Below the pieces are notes generated by a model. That model was not told the DNA's origin. It did not search any database and saw only the letters and a program-made list of their open reading frames with translations. A stretch of DNA of 64,000 bases. Source: Nephrotoma appendiculata (taxonomy: Eukaryota > Arthropoda > Insecta > Diptera > Tipulidae). The stretch lies in the NCBI GenBank assembly GCA_947310385.1, contig OX371224.1:193062980-193126979 (forward strand), read 5' to 3'. Within the stretch, counting starts at the first letter, position 1. Every line of letters begins with the position of its first letter. Shown here piece after piece: positions 1-10,661 of the stretch. The position numbers and the translations under genes were made by a program.

Positions 1-447
1 AATACAATATATTTTTAACCGAAAAATACGATATATTTTCCATTTTGACATACCCAACATACAACCTGATTAGGTCAGGCCGCGGTTGGATGGTTGGATG
101 ACGGTAGGATGGATTTTCTACCTAACATCACCCGACAGAAAATATTGTCATACGACAAACCTTCCCACGACGTGATTTTACATCCTATCTGATCAAATCA
201 GCCCGACCGTCGACCGACCGACCAAATCAGATGGTGGGTAGGCACATACTCTTCGCATATACTCTTCTAGATCGTATTAAAAAGAAAGTTAAACAAAAAA
301 ACTCTTGCTTTCATGTTTGGTAAAACATTTAGGGGACTAGTTTTGAGTTCATATTACACACTGCGTTAAATACTACGAGTATGTTATGTTAAATGTTGCG
401 TTAAATTGTTGCATTGATTACGTGACATTTTAACGTAAAATGTTATA
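1..447. other. No gene; possible short inverted repeat
   Basis: I see no coding signal here. CTGATTAGGTCAGGCCG near 68 and the reverse of CCGACCGACCAAATCAG near 215 match at about 13 of 17 positions. The 170 bases between them could therefore be a small inverted-repeat element, but the match is weak and no target duplication is visible. Confidence 0.25.
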
Positions 448-1444
448 CAGAAAAACCTCGATTTAACGGACTAATTGGTGAGCTCGTTAACTCCGAATTT
501 AATCTATTCGATCGAATTTAATCTGGGATGGAACTCAGGCATTTCTTAGCTGATTATGTTGGGATCGGGTATGCTGGATAGAAATATGATTCTTAAATGA
601 TTTTGGGAAGAAGTTCTGGAATATGGCCACCTTGGACGGAACTCGATCAAGTATTAACCGATTATGTTGGTATTGAAGAAGGAATATGGCCTACATTTGC
701 GGTTCAGGTGGAGCTTACATTTTTGGTGGGTGCACATGCAATTTCACTAAAAAGAACTAAAAGTGGAATAACTTTTGCACCATCAACAATTCGAAAGAAC
801 TTCACATGGCTGGTTTTGTTGGAAATGGGCTCCCCTATCACCCTGATTCGTTTGATCGTTCACTTCTGAAACACCCTGCATGTTTCCAGTGGTCACTGAT
901 ACAAGCTAAAACGGATGGCCAGATCGACAGGTGGTCGTCGGAAGCAGTAAGATGATCTAATCGCATACAAATTTGAAACAAGGAATATTTATTTTATAAC
1001 AATCTTTATTAAATATAATAGAGTGTAGACACATACAAGAACTTAACAAATTATATGTGAAGCTAAAAGGTATCTAAATACATTTTTAGATTTTACCAGA
1101 TTATAAACTGTTCTAAAACTGTATTTTTTTTGATTGATAGTTATTTAAAATTATATTTTAGTGATTTCTGGAAATAGTACCTATAATGCGGTGCTATATC
1201 CATTTCCGACCACCCATCACAATTTTGTGGGTAAAAATAGTGTACGAAAGATGTCAAAAATGTATTTTTGTATGTAATTTGGACCAACAAACAGATTTGT
1301 GCATTCCCTTTAATTTTGTGATCGTCTAAAAAATAACACTATAACTATAATAATAATAAAGCAATTGATATATTATCAAATTTTAATGTTTTTTTCAAAA
1401 AGATATCCGATTTAATTAAGCTCCGTTAAAATCCGGAAGACCGG
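448..1444. repeat. Possible pogo/Tigger-like non-autonomous repeat
   Basis: The left edge reads CAGAAAAACCTCGATTTAAC (448-467), a theme typical of pogo/Tigger ends. At 1421-1444 the sequence CTCCGTTAAAATCCGG is an imperfect inverted version. Inside, GATTATGTTGG occurs twice about 110 bases apart with similar context (near 551 and 660), suggesting a small internal tandem duplication. No transposase is recognisable. The right end is degenerate, so the call is tentative. Confidence 0.25.
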
Positions 1445-1534
1445 TAATTTTTTAAATACCCATTTGCGCGTGGTGGACTTGAATTGAATTTTTTTTCTGA
1501 CCGGTAAAAGGATATTGAAATTTTTTTTTAAGAT

Positions 1535-3053
1535 TTAATGTGACTGATTCGTGGTATGATTCAATTTGTGGTTGTGTATCGCAATCCGAGCGGCTTGGCG
1601 TAATAACGTCAATTTGAACTGCATCAGCACAACCAAATACGTTGCCATAAACGAAATATTTGACGTAATCAGCTGCCTGTTAATATTAGCATAACCATCT
1701 AAGTTCATGGTTGGTGGATTTTTATCAATTGCCACTAAAAACATTTCCACCTCTTTCTGCGTTGCAATATTAACCGCCGTTAGATTTACATTTAACAATC
1801 GCTCCTGGAACTTAAGACCAACTTTGCGTGACGCATGATATGCCTCGTTACAAATTATAAAGAGCAATCCCATGCAATAGAATACGATAACAAATAGACC
1901 AACTTCTTTGTATGTGGCACCATGATCAAGAATTTCACTTAGTGAACCGAATGTGGCGATAATTGTTGTGAAAAATATAACCAAACAATAAATTCCATAC
2001 ATATTTGAGTAAGCCTTGCCCAATTGTTGCATCATGTGACTCAGGTCGACCCACAGTTGACGATATTCGGTTAACTTTATTGCCGGATTTTCCGTCTCCA
2101 AAGTTAATTCCAATCGGCTAGCGAGCGCTTTGCTAGCGGTCCCAAAAGCGGTACAATTTATGTACCACAGGCTACAAAATCCATTCAGCATAGCTATAAT
2201 ATGGTAATAGGCGAATGTGTGCCAAAATTTAAAATCTGACTGCAAATAGTATTGTGCCAAAATTATGAGTACGCTTAAGCTCCATGAAAAAATACACAAT
2301 GCCCATGTCAATGGATACAGATTTGGAAAGACAATTTCTGTACCAGTCACTTTAAGAAATTGCAACTGATAGTGGGTCCACATATTCTTAAATTTTGCTA
2401 CTTCCAAACCATTTCGCCATGATGCGACTGGGAGTAGAAAATGTGGTACCAAAATGCTTATGAATATAATATTATAGATGACCTCATCGAAACGTTTGTC
2501 CGAGTTGGTAATAAATCTAGTGATACGCTCGTTTGCAACTGAAAATTAATTAAAATGTATGGAAACTCGTTATTACGATGTACATTATATCAAACTATTT
2601 CGACGTTATATAACTTACCTAAAACCACGAATATGGTTTCGCAGCCGTAAATAAAATATGCCCAACAAAAAGCTCGGGAACACCATCGGAATGTGGTTCG
2701 GGGTCCCGGTAATCCAGCAGGAGTGCGCATGATCGGCATAACTCCCATAATTTGAAACAGTACCAACAAACTTTTTGTGGTCTGATAGAACGAATCATGT
2801 GCATCAAGTAAATCCACGTTGTTCTCAACAGCTTTGGGACGCGTATACAAATTCGACGGGGATGCCAAATGTTCTGAAAATATATAAATAATCGTATGAG
2901 GTATAATTTAGACTCAGGAATTTTGACCAATTTACGATTCAGCTCGGCCATTTTCCCCTTTAAACGTCGATTGTCCTCCATAATTTGGCGTTGATTCGGA
3001 TTCAATACTTTCTCGTAGAGATCCTCCATTTCAACGTGGATATTCTTCTCCAT
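1535..3053 (-). CDS. Gr21a: Gustatory receptor 21a, carbon dioxide co-receptor
   Basis: Seven-transmembrane insect chemoreceptor. In flies Gr21a works with Gr63a in antennal neurons to detect carbon dioxide. Three exons fit: 3053-2936, 2873-2619 and 2538-1535, giving 458 residues, close to the usual length. The 80-base intron 2539-2618 has a TTAG|GTAAGT donor and a TTTTCAG acceptor and splits a Val codon. Diagnostic segments match my memory of the Drosophila protein: HDSFYQTTKSLLVLFQIMGV in exon 2, then DKRFDEVIYN, LLPVASW and MQQLGKAYSNMYG in exon 3. The family signature TYLVVLMQF lies at about residues 424-432. The start ATG at 3053 opens a charged cytoplasmic N-terminus (these receptors have inverted topology). 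The first splice is odd. The in-frame donor ATC|GTAAAT at 2935 is weak, while the better placed GA|GTCTAA at 2913 would shift the frame. I am sure of the family and nearly sure of the ortholog, but less sure of the exon 1 end. Confidence 0.92.
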
Positions 3054-4200
3054 GATTGCGTCTTGTTACGTTTACTGATGTAGACTGACAAAATATGGTC
3101 ATTGTTCACTATAACCTCATACATATACATATACCAATGTCTATAGTAAATGGTAATTAAAGTGAATAAATAATTGATAGTTAAGACGTTTAATGGGCAT
3201 CAATAACGAGTCCAACGAAATTGTAAATAAACTTGTACTGATAAATGTTATAGTGGAAAGCTTAGAATAAAACTCCCACAGTACTACATAAATTTTTACC
3301 TAAGTACATACACACAAATATTTTAAAAAGTAAACTAATTCAATAATTAATACTATTACAAAACTATTGTCGTCCATAAAATAGTAATAATTGGAAAGTT
3401 TTTTGTATATAGAGAACGGAAGGTAAGAGAAATTGGGTAATCGATATATTGGCGAATTGAACTTTAAATTTGTCCTTTTCCATAAATTTTCATTTTTATG
3501 TACTATAATAGTATTATGGTACAATATATCTAGATATACATCAGCTATTTCGAATAAAAGTTTTTCGATTTTGTTATTTTTGTGTAAAACTTTTAGTTAG
3601 GGCATAATTTATGGTAACTGGGAGTTTTGTTTTGTTGGTACAGCATAGATAACCAAATGTAAAATAGTTAGTGGCTTTCGAAAGGTAATTAATCGATACG
3701 GTGTACACAATAATATTGTTTCAAATTTGTTTAAGGATTAAGTTATTAATTGGGTTTTTCACTTTTAAGGTTATTGAGAGATAAGAAGATGTTTATTGAG
3801 AATATTAAAAAGTCATTGTTATGTTATTACCATTTTAGTCGGGATGAAGTTCATTGGGTGGTATGATGATGGCGGAGATATCAACTTTAAATATAATAAT
3901 CAATTGTTGCTATACTTTTAAGGTTTGTAAGACCGCGGGATTTTTTAGCATGTAAATCTCCCTCCAATATCTACTGTCATATAACCCTGAGAAATAATCG
4001 CTAAACATTACGTCGTGAAGCAGGTGCCCTACAAAAGCTGCATTTCTACCTCCAAACGGTTATTTCACAGATGGGCTGCCGATCCATTCCCTTTCGAACC
4101 CCGTAAACTTGTTGTTACACTCAAAACAAACACGAAATGGATTTATTCCAAGGTTTTGATAGATGAGCCATTCTGAATTACTTCCGTAATATTTTCAGCC
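3054..4200. other. Upstream of Gr21a; nothing recognised
   Basis: This is AT-rich sequence that includes the 5' flank of Gr21a. The short open frames here have no family resemblance. I could not place a promoter motif with confidence. Confidence 0.4.
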
Positions 4201-5379
4201 ATTTCGAGCGTTTCGTTGTCCTATTGAGTTGGATTAATTAATACGAATCATTACATTTAACTGCTTTAATTTTATTATTAAAACTTCAATATTTTATCAC
4301 TTTTTATTAGTATTCCTAATAGTAAAAACGATCACTGGAAATAGTATAAGTTATATTTCCGATAATTTAATATATTTTTATGATTCTGATTGCTGGGTAT
4401 TATTCTATAATATATTAAATAATTGTGTTGTCTTGTACTAACCGTCTTACATTACATTTCAACTAACAATTTACTAACTTACTACTTTACACCTTCCCTG
4501 TTACTCCATCTTGTTATATGTACAAGAGCGTGTGGTTGGGTCCGGCGTCAAGCGGGAATCTTACTTAGGTTTGGTCACATATTCCAATCAGTTGAAATGA
4601 AATGGAATTGGTTGAAAATCCAGCTAACACTCCATATACCTGAGGTTGTATTTGGATTTCTAGGGATATTTTAATTGGCCTTAGAATTCTTAATATATAT
4701 TTGGTCAGAATACAGAATTCTATACATTGTCCCCACTTCTTGATGGGAAGCGCTGATTAGTTTTTCTAGCTGACATGGTTCTCAACAAATTCACCAAATT
4801 TTTTTTAAATCTCCCATTTTTCTCAGAATTGAATTATGTCCACTGTGGTTATCTCATTTGATTTCAATAATTCAACCTAATTAAGGTTTCCACCTTTTCA
4901 AAATTTATAAACCGGCACCGAGGTAAAAGTAATAAACGCGTCGTTTTCCTTAATTATTATTATTTTTTATTATTATTTAATTTTTGCAATCCGTTCTGGG
5001 GCTGAAACTCTCTCGCAATTCGCTTTTCACGTCACGAGAACGTACTGCTAATAGGTTTTCGTAACCATGTGCACATTGCATAGCTCCATGCCACCCTATA
5101 GTACTGGCATGAAATATGGTTCGGCCCATCAGTTCTGCACTTCGACAGGGGCTCATAATTGTATTCATTTTCTTCACAGATTGTAATCTGGTGGTAGCCT
5201 GAAATCTGAGTCCTCGTGTGGATTCACCCAATGTATTTTAAGTTCATGTATGAGATATATAATGTGTATATATATTTATAGGCGTTATTATTATTTATTA
5301 TTATAATGTTTATTTAATTGGTTTATAATTTATGTAATTAAAATCGAACTCTAGAACTTCTTTTAAATCTGTTTCGGGA

Positions 5380-5640
5380 TTTTGACGTGTCTTTTTGGTG
5401 GGATTCTGCAGTTTCACCATTCTGATTGGACCTTGGCCGTTTCCGTGTTACGGCTATTGCCGGGTCACGTATGCGGAACTTGGTGGAGATTTAACTAAGT
5501 TCTACGTGCGTGATTTGGCGGTGGCTGGGGTGGGGGTGTGGCCAGGGGGGGGCTCGGGTTCGGCTCGGAGTTGTCGGGCTGTGGAGCTTCATCGGAGGCA
5601 CGCGTTGGGGTACCGATGCAGGTTGATTGGTTCTTAGTTT
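5380..5640. other. GC-rich patch, unidentified
   Basis: This short stretch is rich in G runs (for example GGGGTGGGGGTGTGGCC near 5527) inside sequence that is otherwise strongly AT-rich. It contains an 80-codon open frame on the plus strand without family resemblance. The composition may mark foreign or regulatory sequence, but I cannot assign it. Confidence 0.3.
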
Positions 5641-6167
5641 ATTAGGACCCTAGCCCAGCTCTACAAACTAAATTTGAGATGACGGCATGATTCCTAACCG
5701 ATAACGGCATGATTCCATTCATTATTGCCGAATCCCAAAATTTCGTTCAAATACAGCTTCACACACCGAATTTGACCATCATTTGTTGAGAGATGGCCTA
5801 GTTTAATTGAGCATTATGCTGGAATGGCAATCCAATTCTGCATACCATGTTTCATGGTGATTGGTTGAGGAATGGTAAAGTTCCTTTGAGTATGGGATAA
5901 ATATGTCCTATGTAGACTTGGTAATTAATCGAATATTCTTTGGTAACCAAATTAGTAACGCATTTGAAATTTTTACGAAATCAGCTAAATTTATTTGAAA
6001 TATAAACATTAATAGTTTTCTAGGAAGCATTACCTTCGGGATGCCTCACTGCAACGAATAGCAAATTTTTGAGTTTTTTTGCTTTTTTTTTTTTTTACTA
6101 TTTCGTGGTTGCTCAATTCAAGGGTTAAATACTAATGGATTTTAGAGTAATTGTAAATACATATATT

Positions 6168-7265
6168 GTAGTTCAAATAACTACATATATAGTTTAAAAA
6201 AATTCTATTGTAAGTTGAGGAGTTAAATTAATAAATGTTTATATTATTTAGGAAGCCGGAAAATTTTAATTTGGAATTAAATTTCAGGAAATCTACAGAT
6301 GCTTGTGAAATAATAATATTTTTTTGAAATATTAATTGCTGATTTTGTAGACTAGAATTGTGTTGTGATTGTATGTGTCTATAAACAGAACAGGCCGATT
6401 CAATCAATCAATTTTTGTTTCGGAAGCCGAAAAATATTAATGTAGAATAATATTTCAGGAAATTCCACATGCACGTGAAATAATAATATTTTTTTCTCAG
6501 GTTGCTGCACCTATTAAGCCTTTATCCTTCCTCTAGTAGACTAGATGTAGATTAGAATTGTGTTGTGCCGTACGATCGCTAGGTGTCTCAAACCGGGTCA
6601 TTCCGTCTCAAAAAAAAAAACCTTTCCTATCCTTCCTATTGTTATATGAGTGAAATTATTAATAATTTAATATTAATTAATTAATTAATTATTAATATAA
6701 TTCAATTTATTATTAATATAATTCAAATAACTATGGTTTCAGGAAATTATATTGTAAGTTGTGAAGTTGTAGAGGATTAAATTAATAAATATTTATATTA
6801 TTTAGGAAACCGGTAGATTAATTAAGAATTAATTTCAGGAATCTTTAGATGTTATGAAATAATATTTCTTTGAAATATTAATTGCTGGTTGTGTAGATTA
6901 GAATTGTGTTGTCATTAGTTCATGAACTATTGGCTTTACCTAGGTATTTGTAACCGGGCTGATCTAATTAGTCAATTTTGTTTAGGTAGCTGAAAAGTAT
7001 TAATGTAGAATTATATTACAGGAAATTTCCAGATGCACGTGAAATAATAAATTTGTTTCCTCAGGTTGCTGATTTAGAGAAGCAATTTTTGAAGACCAAT
7101 ACCATCGATATCCATTTAACCTATTAAGCCTTTATCCTTGCTCTAGTAGATTAGAAGTAGATTAGTGTTGTGCCGTACGATCGCTAGGTGTCTGAAACAA
7201 AAAAAAAAAAAAAAAAAAAAAAAACAAAAAAGTACCTTTCCTATCCTTCCTATTGTTATGTGTAA
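6168..7265. repeat. Tandem duplication, about 0.5 kb units
   Basis: Two diverged copies lie side by side, about 6168-6655 and 6716-7265. Each carries the blocks TTATATTATTTAGGAA, GAATTGTGTTGT, CCGTACGATCGCTAGGTGTC and CTTTCCTATCCTTCCTATTG in the same order. Within each copy a shorter motif (GGAAGCCG-like start, then TTTCAGGAAAT, then GTGAAATAATAA) is itself repeated twice. A pure A run of more than 20 bases sits at 7199-7224. Confidence 0.75.
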
Positions 7266-7392
7266 ACAGGCTGTAGGAATAGGCCCGGCGTTATCCGGGA
7301 CTCTTGGCTAGCACTTGGTTCTACAGTCCAATCAATCAATCAATTTCGAGCGTTTCGTTGTCCTTAACTTTAGTTGTCGTCTAAATCATCTA

Positions 7393-8687
7393 CGAGGGTA
7401 TATCAATAAGTCTTGCAATATCATATGAAAAAAAAATAGTGACTGAGACAACAATATATTTTTCAAAACCATTTTTTGTCGCGATGAAACTTCTAGAAGA
7501 ACATTTCGATGTAAATTTTACAGTTCGTTTGTTTTTGTCAATTTAGTAACACGTGTTTTGAATTTTTCTTAAAATGAATGAAATTGAATATCGCGCCGCT
7601 ATTAAATTTTTCTGTAAAGATGGACGAAATGCAATTTATATATTCAACTATATATCAAAAGTTTACGGCGAATCTGCACCATCATATGCCACAGTAACAA
7701 GGTGGGTAAAATTATTCAAAAGTGGTCGGGAGTCATTAGAAGACGACAACCGCTCGGGTCGGCCAGCGGATGCTATTAGCCGTGAAAACGTAATTTTGGC
7801 CGAATCTATTGTATTGGAGGACCGGCGTTTTTCTATTCTGCTGTTAGCGTGGAGACTTTCTCTTTCATACGGTACCACATATACTATATTACATGACCAC
7901 CTTCACATGTCGAAAGTAAATGCGCGATGGGTTCCCCGTTTGTTGAATGCAGAACAAAAAAAAATGCGTGTTCAAACTTCAAAGGCGATTTTAGATATGT
8001 ACAAAGAAGATCCAGAAAATTTCTTGGATAAAATAATAACAGGCGATGAAACATGGCTTCATCACTGGGATCCGGAATCCAAACAAGAATCGATGCAATG
8101 GATTAAACGTAGTGAACCACCACCAAAGAAATTCAAAACTCAACCGTCTGCTGGTAAGGTTTTGGCAACATTTTTTTGTAATGCTGAAGGAATTTTGATA
8201 ATCGATTATATGCCACCGAAAACTACAATCACAGGCATTTATTACGCAGAGGTTTTGCGAAAATTGAAAAAAACGTTCCGGGAAAAACGGCCAAGGAAAA
8301 TTAAGAAAAAAATCTTGCTTCTTCACGACAATGCACCAGTGCACAAGGCTAATATTGCTCAAGCTGCATTAAAGGACTGCGGCTTCGTGGAAATTCCGCA
8401 TCCACCGTACAATCCAGATTTGGCACCCAGTGACTACTTTCTGTTTTCGAATTTGAAAAAAACACTAAAGGGCCGGAAATTTTCCAGAGACTACGAAGTA
8501 CAGTCTGTTGTAAATGAATATTTTATGGTGCAAAAGAATTTTTTTTTTTAGAGGGTTTAGGCAAGTTAATTGATCGATGTGACAAATGTATAAACCTTAA
8601 AGGAGATTATGTCGAAAAATAAAAATATTGCTGTCTCACTCACTCTTTTTTTCATATGATATTGCAAGACTTTTTGATTTGCCCTCG
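7393..8687 (+). mobile_element. mariner element, DD34D type
   Basis: This is a Tc1/mariner DNA transposon of 1295 bp flanked by TA on both sides (7391-7392 and 8688-8689). Its inverted repeats are long: the left end CGAGGGTATATCAATAAGTC and the right end read in reverse CGAGGGCAAATCAAAAAGTC. They stay nearly identical for about 50 bases, through GCAATATCATATGAAAAAAA. It contains one transposase gene. The well-preserved ends and coding frame suggest fairly recent arrival. Confidence 0.93.
7574..8622 (+). pseudogene. mariner transposase with a late frameshift
   Basis: DNA-cutting transposase of the mariner family. The N-terminal helix-turn-helix part covers roughly residues 1-110, followed by WVPRLL and the catalytic domain. 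The acidic residues are Asp158 in ITGDETW, Asp252 in LLHDNAPVH and Asp287 in PDLAPSDYF. Exactly 34 residues separate the last two, so this is DD34D. The frame stops at 8551, after a run of 11 T at 8529-8539. Changing that run by one base (one more, or two fewer) restores a typical mariner C-terminus ending at 8622. The defect could be a real mutation or a homopolymer sequencing error. Otherwise no stops are present. Confidence 0.9.
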
Positions 8688-8689
8688 TA

Positions 8690-9382
8690 TATCGACTAAT
8701 TATAGTACTTACCCCGCTAATCCTCAAAACCTTCCTGAAACGGGAACCAAATTGTAATGCTACAGGAGATATAATAAAGCCGATGTGAATACGATTCGTT
8801 TTCCAATAATGAAAAATACTTGAAAAACTTAATTCGGGGAATTTAAATTTTTTTTCTGCATACATTATTTATTATTTCTATTTTCGGAAAATCAAAACAA
8901 AACCCAAATTTATTTAAAAAATATTTTTATTATTTCCACTTTGAAGTAATTTTTTTTATTAAAAAATTGTTGGTGTTTTTTGGTAAAAATTTGATTATGG
9001 GATTTTTGTGTTGTTCCGGCGTGGTTTCTCGCTTAGTCAGTACTACATAGTTGTTGTTGTTGTTGTTGAATGTTGATGGTATCTGGTATATTGTTAGATC
9101 AAATGAAAATTGGATTACAAGAGATAATGGAAAATTAATTTAGTATCGCTCGATTTTTTGGTGTACCAATTTAATTTTTTAACAAAATTTTTTACAACAA
9201 ATATGAACTTCTCTATAATCAAAGCTTTATGTGTACACGATATAAGGTGTACATCAATTTTTTGCTATTGCTGGTTACACTTAAACCTACTTAGCTATCT
9301 ATCTTGGATAGATAAGTAGCTAACCGGAACCAATGAAAAATTAACATTAACATTTTTTCAGTCTTTGTTCGAAGCATTTTAG
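8690..9382. other. No gene; short (TTG)n run
   Basis: This is AT-rich sequence with a short GTT/TTG microsatellite at about 9050-9068. I see nothing else in it. Confidence 0.4.
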
Positions 9383-9691
9383 ATAATACTACGATCCCAC
9401 CATAACTTTAAGAGTTTCTGGTTAACACTGAATGAGTATTGCGAGTGGTATAATTTACTAGGGATTCCATCGGTAACGGAGTGGATTTTTAACGAGTTTG
9501 AGCAGCATAAAAACCCGGATTCAGATTGCGCTTACGTCACTTTAATATCTGGTTTGAGACCGTGCATGTACCAATGGAGGTCAAATAAGATGCCAAAGAA
9601 ATTTTTCTACGTACACCTCGAAAGTGTTTCAAACAAAATTCCCAATCACGTAACTTCAATGTATAAATCAGCAGCACAGGCGAAGAATTGA
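9383..9691 (+). other. Open frame of 102 codons without a clear start
   Basis: The plus-strand frame from 9383 to the stop at 9689-9691 stays open and reads like protein, with segments such as FWLTLNEYCEWYNLLGIP and LISGLRPCMYQW. The only ATG codons lie well inside it. A TTTTTTCAG acceptor-like site sits just upstream (9353-9361) but in a different frame. It may be a decayed exon or transposon piece. I recognise no family. Confidence 0.3.
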
Positions 9692-9699
9692 ACGAAGAA

Positions 9700-10660
9700 C
9701 TATCGGTCCAGGATCCTTACACTTTGCATTAAACAACAAATAAATGTGCACCATCGATCTAACACTTTCCAAATAAGTATATGGATAGCTAACAATGGTT
9801 AATTAAATCTTCATGCTCAAAGGACACTTTGCGAGTGTGTCCATCCGATCTATCACATATAATGTATACCAGTATTCTAAGTCTAACGCGAGATTTTTTG
9901 AGATCGATTGAATAAAAATTTACATGGGTCAAGTTCGAAGCTGGAACTATTAATTACCACATTATGTAAACGGGCAGCGGTATAGATACTAAAATCTGCT
10001 ATAACAAATGTTTCAACGGTAGATATAGGTAAAAAGTCAATTCAAGATTCAAATCAAGAAAATTGTAAAATTTGCGTTAACGATACCTCACAAACAACAT
10101 GGTAGAGGAACATACTATATGGAGTGTTTTGTTACATTTATGCATTTCTTCAAAGTTGGTAACCACATGCAAAATATTAAAAGGTGGCTGTAAAACTAAA
10201 ACGCGAAACTAAATTAAACAATCATAAAATTAAATGCGACAGTCAAGAGTTTGCCGATTTGGGCGCGATTTAGTACGTAGGATGCTAGGTTCTAATTAAA
10301 TCATTAAGGCATAAGCAACCTAAGTTTATGGTGGGACATGTTATCCTTTCGCAAAACCACGAAACAGGCCCTGGAATCTAATGAAGTATCTAATGAAGGC
10401 ACAGGACCTCGCAAAAGGCTTTCCCGGATTTACCATTCGCTATTTCGTCGAAATCAAAAAGGTGTTATTAAAAACCGCTGTATGTGCGTGTGTCTGTGCG
10501 TGGTGCCGTTTAGACAAATGTCTGTGTTCGCTTTGCAGCCCAGACGGTTTGACTGTTCGGGATGAAACTTCATACATAGCTTTTTTCATAAATTAATAAG
10601 TATATCAATTATGAGAAAAACAAAAAAAAAAATAAATAAATTTGCAATCATATCATCCCA
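9700..10660. other. No gene; isolated satellite-like monomer at the end
   Basis: No coding feature is recognised. Around 10535-10610 the blocks GCCCAGACGGTTTGACTG and TTCATACATAGC resemble parts of the tandem array at 11735-12800, so a stray monomer probably lies here. Confidence 0.35.
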
Positions 10661-10661
10661 T

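Larger units (their letters stand above)
4201..7364 (+). repeat. Segment bounded by a 22-bp direct repeat
   Basis: The 22-base string starting ATTTCGAGCGTTTCGTTGTC occurs at 4201-4222 and again, unchanged, at 7343-7364. The second copy directly follows an (AATC)n tail at about 7330-7342. Direct repeats plus a simple tail are what a retroposed insertion on the plus strand would leave. The interior (4223-7342) has no reverse transcriptase or other protein I recognise. It includes a GC-rich patch at 5520-5640 and the tandem duplication at 6168-7265. Recombination or coincidence remain possible. Confidence 0.4.

Noticed and set aside
597..869. 90-codon plus-strand open frame with blocks faintly like a proteasome beta subunit in a neighbouring frame
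   Set aside because: The resemblance (a Gly-rich YICGSGGAYIFGG stretch) does not continue before or after, and the region looks like a short repeated segment. No gene called.
4423..4674. 83-codon plus-strand open frame with hydrophobic start
   Set aside because: No family match, AT-driven composition and no supporting splice or promoter signals.
5395..5637. 80-codon frame in the GC-rich patch
   Set aside because: GC-rich sequence lacks stop codons by chance, and the Gly/Arg/Ser-rich peptide matches nothing known to me. Kept only as a compositional feature.
7663..8362. Minus-strand open frames across the mariner
   Set aside because: They are antisense to the clearly coding transposase and have no motifs.
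10338..10596. Two overlapping plus-strand frames with a Cys-rich stretch
   Set aside because: The Cys residues come from a TGTGCGTGTGTCTG microsatellite-like run and the end overlaps a satellite-like monomer. No zinc-finger spacing.
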